Program-made: the position numbers and the translations under genes
Notes under the pieces: model-generated
What the model saw: the letters and a program-made list of their open reading frames with translations, nothing else
What the model was told of the DNA's origin: nothing
Databases searched by the model: none
Shown here: piece after piece, positions 21,861-33,441 of the stretch
How positions within the stretch are numbered: position 1 is the first letter of the stretch
Layout: each line of letters begins with the position of its first letter
From: Sperchopsis tessellata
Lineage: Eukaryota; Arthropoda; Insecta; Coleoptera; Hydrophilidae
DNA length: 34,007 nucleotides
Reading direction: 5' to 3'
Assembly (NCBI GenBank): GCA_033557685.1
Contig: JAWQRN010000213.1
Location: 1-34,007, forward strand

Positions 21861-24330
21861 AATATATAATAAGGACAACATTCTGCTTTTATTTAATTAG
21901 GAAAAAAAATATGTATGCTGGATAACTACTAGTTATTTTGGGAATTTTATAGGACTATTGTAATTTGTCATGGAATGTCAATACGCATTTATGAAACTGA
22001 AGTAAGAAATAAATTTATCTAAAATTTTAAATCTTTAGATTGTCTCAAATCCACCTGGATATTGAAACGGCCAAACCTATTCTTTTAAACAGAACACTTG
22101 TAATCTTTCTGGAAACTTCATTGAGTTACTTTTTGATTGTATAAAGTTTTTCATGCTTCCGATTGTTGATCCTATAAATATTGTACGTTACTTTTAATAT
22201 TTTGACATAACCACAATAGAAAGGACATTCGAATTAAGATCCTGTTTGTATTAAAATTTTGTTCTGATCCTGCTAGTTTAGTGTTGTTAAAAAGCTAACA
22301 TCATTAGCTATAATCTCTGGATATGGTTTGGGTTCTTGGAAAAAATTCACAAAAAAGCTCTGTCAACATCGAGAATATATGCTGTCCAATTTCCAGAGAG
22401 AAGCTATGTTTGTGTTTCGATTCTTTAATTTTGATCAGTGACTTTTACTAAATACGAATGACAAAACAGTGGCACATATTGTAGCACATGGATCTACTGC
22501 ACTCATAATTTTGAGGTTATGTACCTACTTTAATTACATTACTTAGTTATACTCCAATAAAATTGTAGCGCATATTTGCTATGATGAAGATAACATAACA
22601 AACATATTTATTAAAAATCAAACAATATCGCTGTAAAAGAACAGGCAAATCTGGGCAAGTGATGTAAGGAAAAACTGATAAGTGTTGAGATTCAACAAAA
22701 ATAATTCTAATGAGACAATATGTCGAAATATTCCAGTTCAAATATTATGTTAATATTTTAAAGATTAAGAAGCAGAATTTATTTTTCCTACATACGATTT
22801 TGATTCTAACACTAATCTTTACGGAAAAATATGTGATTTGGATGGAAGCCAGCTATCAACTTTGTATATAATTTGAAGATATTTATCTCCCACTAAATTC
22901 TATAATTATCGTACTTCTATCGACAATGGATAACTCTTCGTAAAGACAAATCTATCTTCCCGTATTCAATAGTTTTAAAAATGAGATTTTTAACTGCTGC
23001 AATGATATACAGATTAAATGCATTCTTTCTATTTATAAAAGGTTCTTACGCAAAATTAAACACTCTTAAATTAGAGCTGTCAAAATAAAATATAGGTGAA
23101 GCTTAGGTATTTTTCGTGTTGTCCTATGTGATGGAGATTACTGTACCTTTCTGTCACTTTATCAACCGTTGAACGAAAAGAAAACAGTTGTCTTAAAGCA
23201 TAAAGTGTTGAATAGCTCACGAGAAGTGAAAAATAGTGTTTTTATATCTGTTTTTAAGAATAGGTCGTAACATAAAGAAAGTGTCTTCAGATAAATGAGG
23301 TGACAGGCGGCTTAACAGTTTTAAACCTTTTAAATCATTCGTAAATTTTAATTATTTGGAAATACAGGTAAATCTTTGGAGGTAATTTATGTATATTTTA
23401 TGATAATTTAACAATGTAGTTTAGATATAGGACATTCCTGATTCATTACTTAACCCTACATCTAAAAACTTTCCTACAAGTATTTTATTTAAAAATAGCG
23501 GGTAGAGACTCTATTCCAATAAGTCTGGTTTTCATTGACTCCCTAGACAAAAATTTAAATCTTGCTTTACATGACTAAATTAAGAATGGCCCTAAACGGT
23601 GCGCAATGGGAAATAAGTTTAATAACTTAAGCCAGCAATTTTGATTACATGATAGTACTAAATATTGTAATAATGTGTCACATATTCTTCCATATTCATT
23701 AATTCCGTTGTAGTGCTAGAGATGTACGTAGATAGCGGTACAAGTTTTATCGACCTGATATCGAGTTTGTGGTTATAGTAAATTTACCACTCGTTTTCGT
23801 CTATAATCGTTTGATTGGATTTTAGTTCTGACATTTACAAATTTTAACGTGTTTGTGGTTAACAATTATTTTTTAATTATGAGTTGCTGGTATTATGTCA
23901 TCAACAATGTAAATTCTTTGTAGTTTTTAAATCATTTAGTTTTTTTTATATTAGTCACATACGAAGCATCTTGTAAATTTTTTTACTTTGAGAGATATAT
24001 TTAACAGAAAACAGAATATTTCTGAAGGAAGAAGGTACAAGATAACAAGACATGAGTAATTCAAATAGTTACGAATATAGATAACGTGCCGTAACAACTA
24101 AATGTTCGGGCCAGTATTTATTTTAACAATAATGAATGTTTTTTATCTCGGAAGTTATATGTAGAAAATTCCATTATATATATATATAAACTTTGAAGGG
24201 CTATTTTTTTGATTAATTATATTGATTGTTTGATCGAATTCGCTGACAAATTAATGTTCAGACGCGATGCTTTTTGAATCTTAAAAATAAGCAAGCTTTA
24301 AATATATCTTATAACGTTGGCAACAATATA
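21861..24330. other. Gene-free AT-rich stretch
   Basis: No recognised gene or repeat. The region 22020-22500 has somewhat more balanced composition but yields no identifiable protein motif on either strand. A short TA run lies at 24175-24188. Confidence 0.4.
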
Positions 24331-24348
24331 TATTGACATATGTCAATA
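24331..24348. repeat. Perfect 18-bp palindrome
   Basis: TATTGACATATGTCAATA is its own reverse complement. It lies just upstream of the ATG at 24355 that opens a possible decayed transposase N-terminus. Confidence 0.9.
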
Positions 24349-24354
24349 AACAAC

Positions 24355-24600
24355 ATGGCTCGTGGAGTTATAAACGACAAAAAAGTGCGTGAAAATATTA
24401 TTCGAAAATATATCAAAACCGACAGTTGGTGACATAAAAAAATTGGAATAAGTATTGGGCGATCAAAAATAATAACGGAAAGAGAAGTAAAACTCCTGAA
24501 TAAAATTTGTAAATGCCAAAGAAGAGGTACTTCAAGCTCATTGTAGCCAAGATGCAGATTCAAATGTATCCAGGATATACCCACTTGAAAAACAATATAA
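24355..24600 (+). pseudogene. Possible decayed Tc1-like transposase N-terminus
   Basis: From the ATG at 24355 the frame reads MARGVINDKKVRENIIRKYI, then a stop, then GISIGRSKIITEREVKLLNK. The GRxxxxTEREVxxL wording resembles the GRPRKLTEREER segment that joins the two DNA-binding helix-turn-helix units of Tc1-like transposases, and MARG...I resembles the start of those proteins. The middle of the first helix-turn-helix seems missing, no catalytic core follows, and no inverted repeats were found. The match is weak and could be coincidental. Confidence 0.3.
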
Positions 24601-24882
24601 CAAAGTATACAGAAAGATATTCAGTCTTAGATTTTTAGCAAAATACTGCGGTCATAGCTTTGTTAAAACTGTTTGTTTTGCATACATAGTAGTCCATTTG
24701 AAATTGGGGTATTTAAAAAAAATACCAGTCGGATAGTTTCTAATTTGGGGATCTGTGGGATTCTTATAGACGCATGTAATGATCCAACAAGATTTTAAGT
24801 GACAAATTTACTTGAAATTCTACCCGACGTCTAAATGAGTATCAATACCCTATTCATAGAACTTTCACAATACAAAAATATT

Positions 24883-24890
24883 GTCACCAC
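24883..24890. repeat. 8-bp target-site duplication of the hAT-type MITE (left)
   Basis: GTCACCAC, repeated exactly at 25275-25282. Confidence 0.92.
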
Positions 24891-25274
24891 CAGCCCTGAG
24901 CGATTATGAAATTTTATAATCGATTATATTAATTAATAGATTAATCGAAAAATTCCAGTAATCAACTAATCGAAAAAAATCTATCAATCAAATAATCGAT
25001 GATCGATTTATCAAATAATCGATGAAATTTCATAATCGATTACATAATATTGTAAAGTAATTGCTTGTATTGATTAGTCGTAAAAAGCGATCAATCAAAT
25101 AATCGATTAAAATTCGGGTACGAGAAGGGTCTACTGTAGAATTTAGACAGTCAATAATGCAGGACTCTTTACAGAAGAATAAAATTATCTACATGTATAC
25201 AAAAACAAAAAGAAATCAATTTAAAATTGTGAAATAATCGAAATAAGCGATTAATTGAAAATAATCCAGGGCTA
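24891..25274. mobile_element. hAT-type MITE, 384 bp
   Basis: The element starts CAGCCCTGAGCGATTAT and its other end, reverse-complemented, is TAGCCCTGGATTATT. The terminal inverted repeat is therefore about 14 bp with one 3-nt gap and one mismatch at the outermost base. It is flanked by a perfect 8-bp direct repeat GTCACCAC. An 8-bp duplication together with a CAG-starting terminal repeat is the hAT superfamily hallmark. The interior encodes nothing and carries many copies of the motif AATCGAT(T/G) or its variants (at least nine TCGA-centred sites). Two longer direct repeats also occur: GAAATTTTATAATCGATTAT near 24908 and GAAATTTCATAATCGATTAC near 25023. Such subterminal motifs are typical transposase-binding sites in hAT elements. 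A hAT transposase encoded elsewhere would be needed for movement. Confidence 0.92.
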
Positions 25275-25282
25275 GTCACCAC
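25275..25282. repeat. 8-bp target-site duplication of the hAT-type MITE (right)
   Basis: GTCACCAC, identical to 24883-24890. Confidence 0.92.
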
Positions 25283-28200
25283 ACATATTGAAAATGTTTA
25301 ATAATTTACTTGCCGCAACACATTTGAGTTTCAAAAATATACTATTATTTTGGGAACATAATATATTTAAGATTTTAATTAATTATTATGTTTTTAAAAT
25401 TATTTTGTGCCACTAACTTTATTATGTTATTATTTATAATTACTTGTACTGTATTTGTCTTGGTAGACTTTCTTTTATTTTTTTATTTTTTTTCTAATTT
25501 TTATTTTAGTTTAGAATATCTTAATTATTATTACTTTTGCTGCTTCAATTTATGATATTATTAAACAGGCAGTTCGCATTAATTGTTTAATTTACAGGTT
25601 AGTTTCCCTCCTGTGAATTCCTATAGTTGTCGTTACATGGCAATGTAATTCTCATATTTGCAGACATTTAAATGTTTCTTTAAGTAAGAAAGAGGAATAT
25701 TAACAAAATTACTTATATCCTAGTAACATTTCTACCCTATAATATTATAAATACTTATTTGCATGTTTTCTATATATTGCATTTCCAAAAAATTCGATAT
25801 TACTTGTTATCATTGCCTTGAATGTAAATCAATGATCTAATAATTTAATTTGCACATACATGATTCAAATATTACTCACCCTTCTATAATTCCCTAAACA
25901 ATCATGTTGATTAGACGAAGCACTTTTAATCTAGGATTAACCATACAACCAGCTTAAGCCGTTTCTGTTAGACACGTTATACACAATCAACACCAATGTA
26001 GTAAATTGTTATTAAGAAGATTGTAGATATGCATATTAAGTTCTTTCGAAAAAGAAAATATTATATTTTGTTTTTTGTTTTTGTTTAATTTGCACTATTT
26101 CGTGATATATCATATAATATAAATATAATATTAGATATACCATTGTTTTTTCAAACTACTTCAAGCAAGAAGAAAATAACGCCACGTTTACTACTCCGTT
26201 TACCACTACGTGAATTAAAATTATTATTGAGTTATGACTAGGAAAAACTAAAAACCTTTTAGAATAAGGTATACAACTACAGATTTGACGACTTAATATT
26301 AATTATATAGCCTTAGAGTAGTTGACCATCTTGTATTAATTATTATTTTATATTCACGCCTATGGAACTATAGGATTTTATTTTCCTGTCCCTCCTTCAG
26401 TACACTCAGTATGGATCTTGATGCAATGAACACAAAATGACGCCTACAAATACAAATAATATAAAATGAGAGAATGCGGAAGAATAGTAGGCGTAGCATC
26501 GTAAAACAATCTAAATATTGCATAGACGGCTACATGTACTTATGAGGGTGTCGTTCGTAGAAGAGATACGATCTTACCCCTATTTAACACTTGAAAGGGG
26601 CACCAAAACTAATTAGAATTATCTCGATTAAATTTCTTATCAGTTGACGATCATTTTAATTTAGTGATTGAAGCAGTTCATTGCTACCTTCTGAAATTTT
26701 AGGATATTAGGTACGTCCAGGAATCTATTTTATTGAATTCCATTGTATTAGTTTTAAAAAAAGTAGTATAGAAATTATTGCCATACCAGTAGTTAGGTGC
26801 ACCACTTTGACTGCATAAACTATTGTCAACTTGTCAACTCTTTGGATTTATAAGGCTTAACAGGGATGCAAACAAAAGAAACCTTGCACAATGACATATT
26901 GGAATTTTAGTGTAAATACTGTAACAAATTCGAAATATGTTATATATACAGGTATAGTTGTTGTAGGAACGATGTTGACTTTGTGTTATCTATTTACCTA
27001 TTCAACAAAAGATCGATAATGTCAAAAAGTGCATCAAAAATATACCTTAATTGAGCGGTTTATAGGGAATTGAGAGGGCTAGTTTCTTGACAAAATGTGT
27101 GAAATTACGCTTGAATATCGTAGATTAAAATAGTTCCTTACATAATAAGACAATGGGCCAAAATACATTCATGATAAAATAGCTGCTGTGTATATAGAAA
27201 ATGTACCATCCTGTTTTCAAGTGAAATATTGGTATTAATTCTTTTTATAACCCAGGACCGGGATAATGCCAGAACTGAAAACATGGTGCAAATAGTTGAA
27301 AATATGGCACTGGTATAATGTATATAGATCTGGTATTGCCAATGAATAAACTGTATCGGAAACATGTTATCTGAAAAGTTTGCATGACGATTCGAACACA
27401 AGAAATAATATCTACGGTAGATTCCTACATTGATTTCATGTGAATAAGCACAGTACACAACTTGATTGAGTTGAAGGGCAACATTTTTTCACTGAATTGT
27501 TTCAGACCGTACCCGTAAATACACCACTATAAAGAAATCCATGCAATGGGCTCTCCACCACAAAAAGAGGATAAAATTAAAATTTAAACTAATACGAACA
27601 TGAACTTTTTTTACTTACCAAATATATACCTAGGGATGTATTATAAATGCAAAAGCCTATGGAAACGGAGTTTAGACCATTTAATAGCCCTCATCATTGT
27701 TGGCAAATAATTTTTTTGCAGAATGAAAATTTTTGCATGCATAAGGTGCACAAAATTCAGCAGATACTCAATGACTGAGAGTTCATTGAGCTTCAAAAAT
27801 GCAAAAACCTCAAAAAGCATCTCTGAGGGAATTTTTTTTTATGAAGCAATCATAGATGTTATTGAAAAATATTTTACAAGGTTGCCGAATGATTCTGTTT
27901 CTGAGCATAGTTAGAAACTAGTGGAATAAAGGTGTAAGTTTAGAAAGAAGTTATGTAAACAATTGAAGGAAAATTGTACATGTTTCCTTTCATAGCTATA
28001 TATATACATAAAATATGCCCACGTATTAATATAATATATGTTGATAGGTAACTCTATGATTATACACTTGGTTCGGAAATGAATGATAAATATTTCCTAT
28101 TTCGTCTACATGTGAACAGTTAAGAAACATTGTATTAACTGAAAATATTCGTATGCAAACAAATTTCATAAGAATTGCCATACGTTCTACTGCATCAAAC

Positions 28201-29468
28201 TCCTACAGTAAACTTGATAACCACAAACAATGAATAAGAAGTACAGTAACTTTTCTCGCAATTATCGATTATGGTAAAGTATTCACAAATTAATATTAAT
28301 GAGTAAATTTTAAGCAAATGAATTTGCATTCAAATGCATAAAAAATAACCCCTGTTTTATTCACGGCCCCTCATTTCCTTGCAGGAAATTACATGTAACA
28401 AGGCTATTCCCTTCTTTTTGAAGAATATACAGTACAATTAATAAAACATCTCTTAGGAGTTTTTAGTTCATTCTACTGGTATTCCCGGGCATCTGCTAAC
28501 GACACATGTGTTGCATCTTTTATTCATTTATTTCCACTGCGTTGACAAATCAAAGAGACGCCAGGATCAAAACGCAAATTTAACCTCCAAAGCGAATTTT
28601 CTTTTTCATCCCGCTGCCGTATCAAAAGAAAGGCCACAAATAAATCAGAATTTAAAAATTCACTGGAGAGTTGACAATAAAAGAAGGGAAGCTTAATAGA
28701 AATGGGCGTACCTTGACGAAAACTGAAATGTCGCATTACAGCCAAGCTATTGAAACAGCGAGGTGGGGGATGGGGTGCAGAATGAAAAAAATATCAGATA
28801 CATACTGAAAGTTTGCGGGCGTTTTTCATTCCTTTGCTAGGGCTGACAGGATTAGTTTTGATCGATTTTGGCCTGTGAGGGCAAACGGTGAAAACGATAC
28901 CTTGTCGTACATAGTAACCGAGCTCTGATGAAATGCCCGCCTAAACATATCACGCTTTATTAGTATAGGGAGATGTAAATTTACTGACATTTATGATGTC
29001 TTTTTACTCTCGGGATTAATTTACTCTGTTTATGTATGATTTTTGTATTTAAAGTTAACTATGCTACATGCTGGACTATTAATATATCAGGACATATTTT
29101 CATATTATCAACAATTTCATGTTATGAAAGAATCTTTTAACCAGTTATCCCAAATTCAGATCGCCATTTGCTTTAAGTGCGTTAATCGCATATGACGAGC
29201 TCAGTTCTGCTTTCATTATGGTAATCACGAACTTGGTTCGATATTTTGTTTGAAATATTTCGTCAATTTTAATAGCAATAGTGAATGGAACTCATCGAAT
29301 TTATGTGCATTATATGGTAACAACGATTCGAATTCATCGTATACGTAATATTGTAGTACATTGTTCGGCAGTTGAGTTCGTCGTTATCAATGATGTAGGT
29401 TTATGTGTGTCTTTTGACATGACTGAATACATGTTTTTTCACCGTCGATTAATGTATTCGGAAAGTGA
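25283..29468. other. Gene-free AT-rich stretch with one balanced island
   Basis: No recognised gene. About 28340-28960 is an island of clearly higher GC with several CpG, where two overlapping frames (28508-28696 plus and 28524-28745 minus) are open but unrecognised. The frame at 27723-27914 (plus) follows a TTTTTTTGCAG acceptor-like site but has no known motif. A sequence resembling a hAT terminus (CAGGGATGCAAAC at about 26861) has no inverted partner that I could find. The frame at 29281-29475 is out of phase with the piggyBac-like remnant that follows and is probably chance. Confidence 0.4.
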
Positions 29469-30239
29469 TTGCTGAACAAAAGTGACACTGAAGATATAAA
29501 TGTAGAAAATTCTAGTGATACGGAAGATGAAGATATATGGTCATTAGAACCAAAGCTAAATCGTGCTTAAATTGTGGTCAAAGTGGTATGAAAGTACAAG
29601 TAGAATGATCCGTTACAATTTTTCCATCTGTTCTTGACAAACGAATTGGTTTGTAAAACGGTAATGAAGCAAATAAATACACAAGGAATTATTTTGTATA
29701 CAACAGAATTCATGAAAGTACTTAAATAGAGCCAAGTTAAATAAGCATTGTGCAAATAATAAAGAAGTAATGCGTTCTTTGTCCCTAAACTTCGTTTATT
29801 AAAAAATAGTGGCAAATATGGAGAAAATGTTTACACTTTAATAGTGAAGAAGAAAATTCAACTGCAAAGTAATATAAATTGTTTATATAGTTATGATTAA
29901 AACGATTTCAGAAGTACATATCCAGATCGTGACATTAAAGTCTCATGATAAATAAAAGGAGACTTAGTTGGAAGCGAAATATCCAAATTTTGAGTTCAAT
30001 TTTATAAATTTGGCAAGTCTTTATCGTCATGCAGTTGGTCATTCATTATATATACAAAAAAAATACCATTCGTGCTGAAGAATTAAAAGCTACACTAACC
30101 CAATTATTTTGACCCTACCAAAAAAAAATTGCTAAATTTCGGATACTATTTAAAAATACACATCTATTATATTTCATGTTCATTTGGAGAAAAAACTGAT
30201 ATCTACGGAACAATAAAAAAAAACAAGAAAGAAGAATAG
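29469..30239 (+). pseudogene. piggyBac-like transposase remnant
   Basis: All recognisable pieces lie in one reading frame, interrupted by many stops. First comes an acidic Ser-rich stretch (SDTEDINVENSSDTEDED, about 29481-29534), as at the N-terminus of many piggyBac transposases. Next is NDPLQFFHLFLTNELV (about 29604-29651), matching the family's conserved DPL..F.LFFTDEL segment, followed by KQINTQG where family members have ETN. Then NSGKYGENVYTLI (about 29805-29840) resembles the KP.KYGIK.Y.L segment. Finally EKTDIYGTIKKNKKEE (30189-30236) resembles the T...GT.RKNRK motif downstream of the second catalytic Asp. The spacings are close to, but shorter than, the family's. The catalytic Asp residues are not readable and the C-terminus is missing. 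The distal piece is included in a tandem array. Confidence 0.65.
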
Positions 30240-30636
30240 GTTATTTACAATTAAAATAAGTTGGTCATTCATTATATACAAAAAAATACCATTCGTTCTG
30301 AAGAATTAAAAGCTACACTAACCCAACACAAATTACTTTGACCCTACAAAAAAAAATTGCTAAATTTCGGATACTATTTGAAAATACACATATATTATAT
30401 TTCATGTTCATTTGGAGAAAAAACTGATATCTACGGAACAATGAAAAAAAAACAGGAAAGGAGAATAGGTTATTTACAATTAAAATAAGTTGGTCATTCA
30501 TTATATATACAAGAAAATACCATTCATTCTGAAGAATTAAAAGCTACACTAACCCAACACAAATTACTTTGACCCTACCCAAAAAAATGCTAAATATCGG
30601 ATACTATTTGAAAATACACATCTATTATATTTCATG
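30034..30636 (+). repeat. Tandem array, period about 227 bp, about 2.6 copies
   Basis: Units begin with GTTGGTCATTCATTATATA-type sequence at 30034, 30260 and 30489 (periods 226 and 229). Landmarks repeat in order: CCATTCGT/CCATTCAT, GAAGAATTAAAAGCTACACT, TTTGACCCTAC, GGATACTATTT, TTTCATGT. Copies 1 and 2 continue with GGAGAAAAAACTGATATCTA and end TTATTTACAATTAAAATAAG. Copy 3 stops at TTTCATGT, where a TA microsatellite begins. Differences are mostly single substitutions and changes in A-run length, so the duplication is comparatively recent. Part of the unit encodes the GT.KKNK segment of the piggyBac-like remnant. Confidence 0.95.
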
Positions 30637-30656
30637 TATATATATATATATATATA
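30637..30656. repeat. (TA)n microsatellite ending the tandem array
   Basis: Ten TA units directly replace the rest of the third tandem copy, after TTTCATG. Confidence 0.95.
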
Positions 30657-33051
30657 CCAAAAATTTATTTAAAAACAATCAAATTAGGTAAAAAGTAAAT
30701 GTACTATTTTTGTACCGATTCAAATTTGATATACCGGTTAAACTGTTAAGACATTTGTATTAACATAGTTCTTACTCGAAAACTAAATTTTAAACTATTT
30801 TACCACTGTAAATTAATTTAGATACTAGTTTTAAATTTGTTCATACTAATTCTAGTTTCTAATAAAAATATCAACAATGGGGCTTTGGTGGCAGCGATAG
30901 ATGAGCTTTACCTTTTGCTATGATAAAATAGTACTTTATTTTATTGCTCAACTATAATACAGTGACAATTACCAGGGTTATTATTTTGGTGATTATTGCA
31001 CCTACTTACTGTTATTGTCAACGTAGGCATTCTACATAATTTTTATTATGGTTTAGTAGACTTATTAAGGAAATGCATTTTGTTAAATAATGCGTTTAAA
31101 TATACATACTTTATATATTTAGCTCAGCTATTAAAATTTATTTACTTCTACTTCTGTCTACCTGTCGCAAAAACGAATATACTCTGTTTATCTGTGTACA
31201 TATAACTGGAGAACTGTAGATATTGCCATTTCAAATACTCGGCCATCAAGTGTAACGCTGCGAAAATGTACCGCTAATCAGCAAAAAATAGTAATTTGCA
31301 ATTCTACTGTATTTTCAGAATACTTTCAAACACAATATTTATATCCAATTCTGGTATACGAAAATACTCCTTCAAGTGAGTTTAGTACATAAATAGTAAA
31401 AATTAAAACATATTTTGTAATAAATAGATTTTCCAAAAGCTACTTGTGTTTTACAAATGAGTCAATTATATAGAATTGAAATACATAAATAGACATTGGT
31501 GTCTATATTCACGAATTCCTATAATGCTTAATAAGATGTTCGTTCCCAATCTTGTACTTAGGACCACAAAAGTGGTTCTCGTACATCTACAGTTGTAGCA
31601 ACCACTACTCTGACCAGTCCTTTACATCACGGTCTCAAAGGCATTAAATAATTGATTACAAACATTGTATGCGAAGTAAGTTCTGCACCTGCGGTTCCCA
31701 CAGTTGCATCAGGTGCTGCTGCAACTGGTCTCTTGCCAAGGAAAACAAGGCGTAAAATCAGATCAAAGACTCATAATTCGTAGGGGTGTGGTTCTTTAAT
31801 TTGAAACAATAAGCAGACATAACTTTCCCGTTTATTTTTGTTCTTGTTACTCTAAATAAAAAAAGGATATGAGTGTATCTTAAAAAATAAATCGCTCGTT
31901 TCACCACACCGTAGTAAAAATGAGACCATTTAAGTCTGATAATCACAAATTGCTCCAGTGTAATCCAGAAAAAAAGAGTACTACCTTATAATACACTACC
32001 AAAAATATTTTTGACTGTTTCTGCTTTACAATTTTCCAAAGTATATTGTTGAGTTTAGTTTTGTGAATTGTTAAACGCTTATAACCAATTTTACTAGGGG
32101 CCTATATTTATGCCTCAAATATATTTTTGTAAGAAAAAAACTAGCATCCTTAAATATAATTAATAATTTAAAATGGATGAATTATAATTCTTGGTACTAT
32201 CAATTTACAAAACGTATATATGATTCAGGTTTAAAAAAATAACGTTTCATGTGAGAATAAAATCCGTAAAGTGAAGTCACTCTTTAGGATGTATCAATAT
32301 GTTTCTTTTAATTATATACAAAGTACATAATACCAACGTCTGTATCTACAGAAGAGAGTAAGGTGAAATAATATTATGTAAACTTGATAATTAATTTTGT
32401 TTCTTGAACAATTTCAAAATTTAACAAGTAGTTTCTTACTTTGTGTTTGGATACTGATCTAGAAGAAAGTTGTGCATCTACCAATAACAGACACCAACGC
32501 GTATTAATTCTGTACAAATAGTGACCTCAAGACATATATGTGTTTTTTCCTGTAATGCAAATGTAATTAAAAAATGTTTTTGTTAATAAACATGATATGT
32601 GGCTTGCTCGTGGGAAACTATATAATTCCCTAACGTTGCAAAAATAAACAATATAAGTACGGTGGCACTATTATATTTTCAATAATTCAACCCAATTCAA
32701 TTCAATTTAACACCTGGGGTTTTCTTATAAACGAACTGTTCACATAGTGAAACGGTAAAGATCAATTTCTGCTTGAACACGAAACCCAAATATATATTTA
32801 TCAATATTTTTAATAATTAAGTTAAAAGCGGTCAAGAAAAACAAATTGGAAATTCGTTTTCGGCTTTGTTTGGTTATAAGTCCCTTCGCCATCAATCAGA
32901 ATCCAAAACTAAAAACCCTAATACTGTGTTATTTCGAAATATAACTTGGACATAATCTTATAGCGAAAACCTAAGAGTATCGAAGTGAATAAAAAATAGC
33001 TATTTAATTAAAATAAATAATTCAAACGATATTGATTATTTTACATTGCAG
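30657..33051. other. Gene-free stretch with one unassigned GC-balanced island
   Basis: Mostly AT-rich. About 31540-31760 is GC-richer. One plus-strand frame there reads SAPAVPTVASGAAATGLLPR, and one minus-strand frame reads GKRPVAAAPDATVGTAGAEL, both Ala-rich, with stops nearby. I cannot say which strand, if either, was ever coding. No recognised gene, RNA or mobile element otherwise. Confidence 0.4.
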
Positions 33052-33128
33052 TAGATATTTTAAAGTAATTGCAATAAACACTGCTGTAATAGATATTTTA
33101 AAGTAGTTGGAATAAAAACTGCTGTAAT
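33052..33128 (+). repeat. 38-bp tandem duplication (two copies)
   Basis: TAGATATTTTAAAGTA begins at 33052 and again at 33090, each followed by (A/G)TTG(C/G)AATAAA(C/A)ACTGCTGTAA. A few substitutions separate the copies. Confidence 0.92.
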
Positions 33129-33429
33129 ATTTAAGAATCATAAACTAGTATCTGTCATTCGTAAATGACAAAAGTTTGATATCGCTTACGACCAAAATAC
33201 CCGACAATCTATTATAGCCTATTAAGGAATTGCAATTAAAATATAATGAGCGCGTAATTTTTTATTTAAAATAGTCCACTAGACACCGAGTTTGTATTTA
33301 ATTGTGCCAAGAAACTTGTGGACTTTTTCTTTTAATAATATATATCTATCAAGGAAATGTTACATATAGTGCAAAGTATATGTAAATATATATTTGTGAA
33401 CACCGATGTATCGCGTAAACAGGGCCTTT

Positions 33430-33441
33430 ACATTTAGTGAT
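33430..33441. repeat. 12-bp target-site duplication of SINE copy 2 (left)
   Basis: ACATTTAGTGAT, repeated exactly at 33636-33647. Confidence 0.85.

Noticed and set aside
26371..26400. Strong pyrimidine tract ending CAG, splice-acceptor-like
   Set aside because: The following frames close within a few codons and there is no donor or exon evidence; pyrimidine tracts are expected by chance at this length.
26861..26873. CAGGGATGCAAAC, resembling a hAT terminal repeat
   Set aside because: No inverted partner or 8-bp duplication was found within several kb.
27711..27914. Acceptor-like TTTTTTTGCAG followed by a 63-codon frame
   Set aside because: The peptide is short with no motif, and T-rich tracts are abundant here; not enough to call an exon.
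29281..29475. 64-codon plus-strand frame before the piggyBac-like remnant
   Set aside because: It is in a different phase from all recognised piggyBac segments and has no matching motif of its own.
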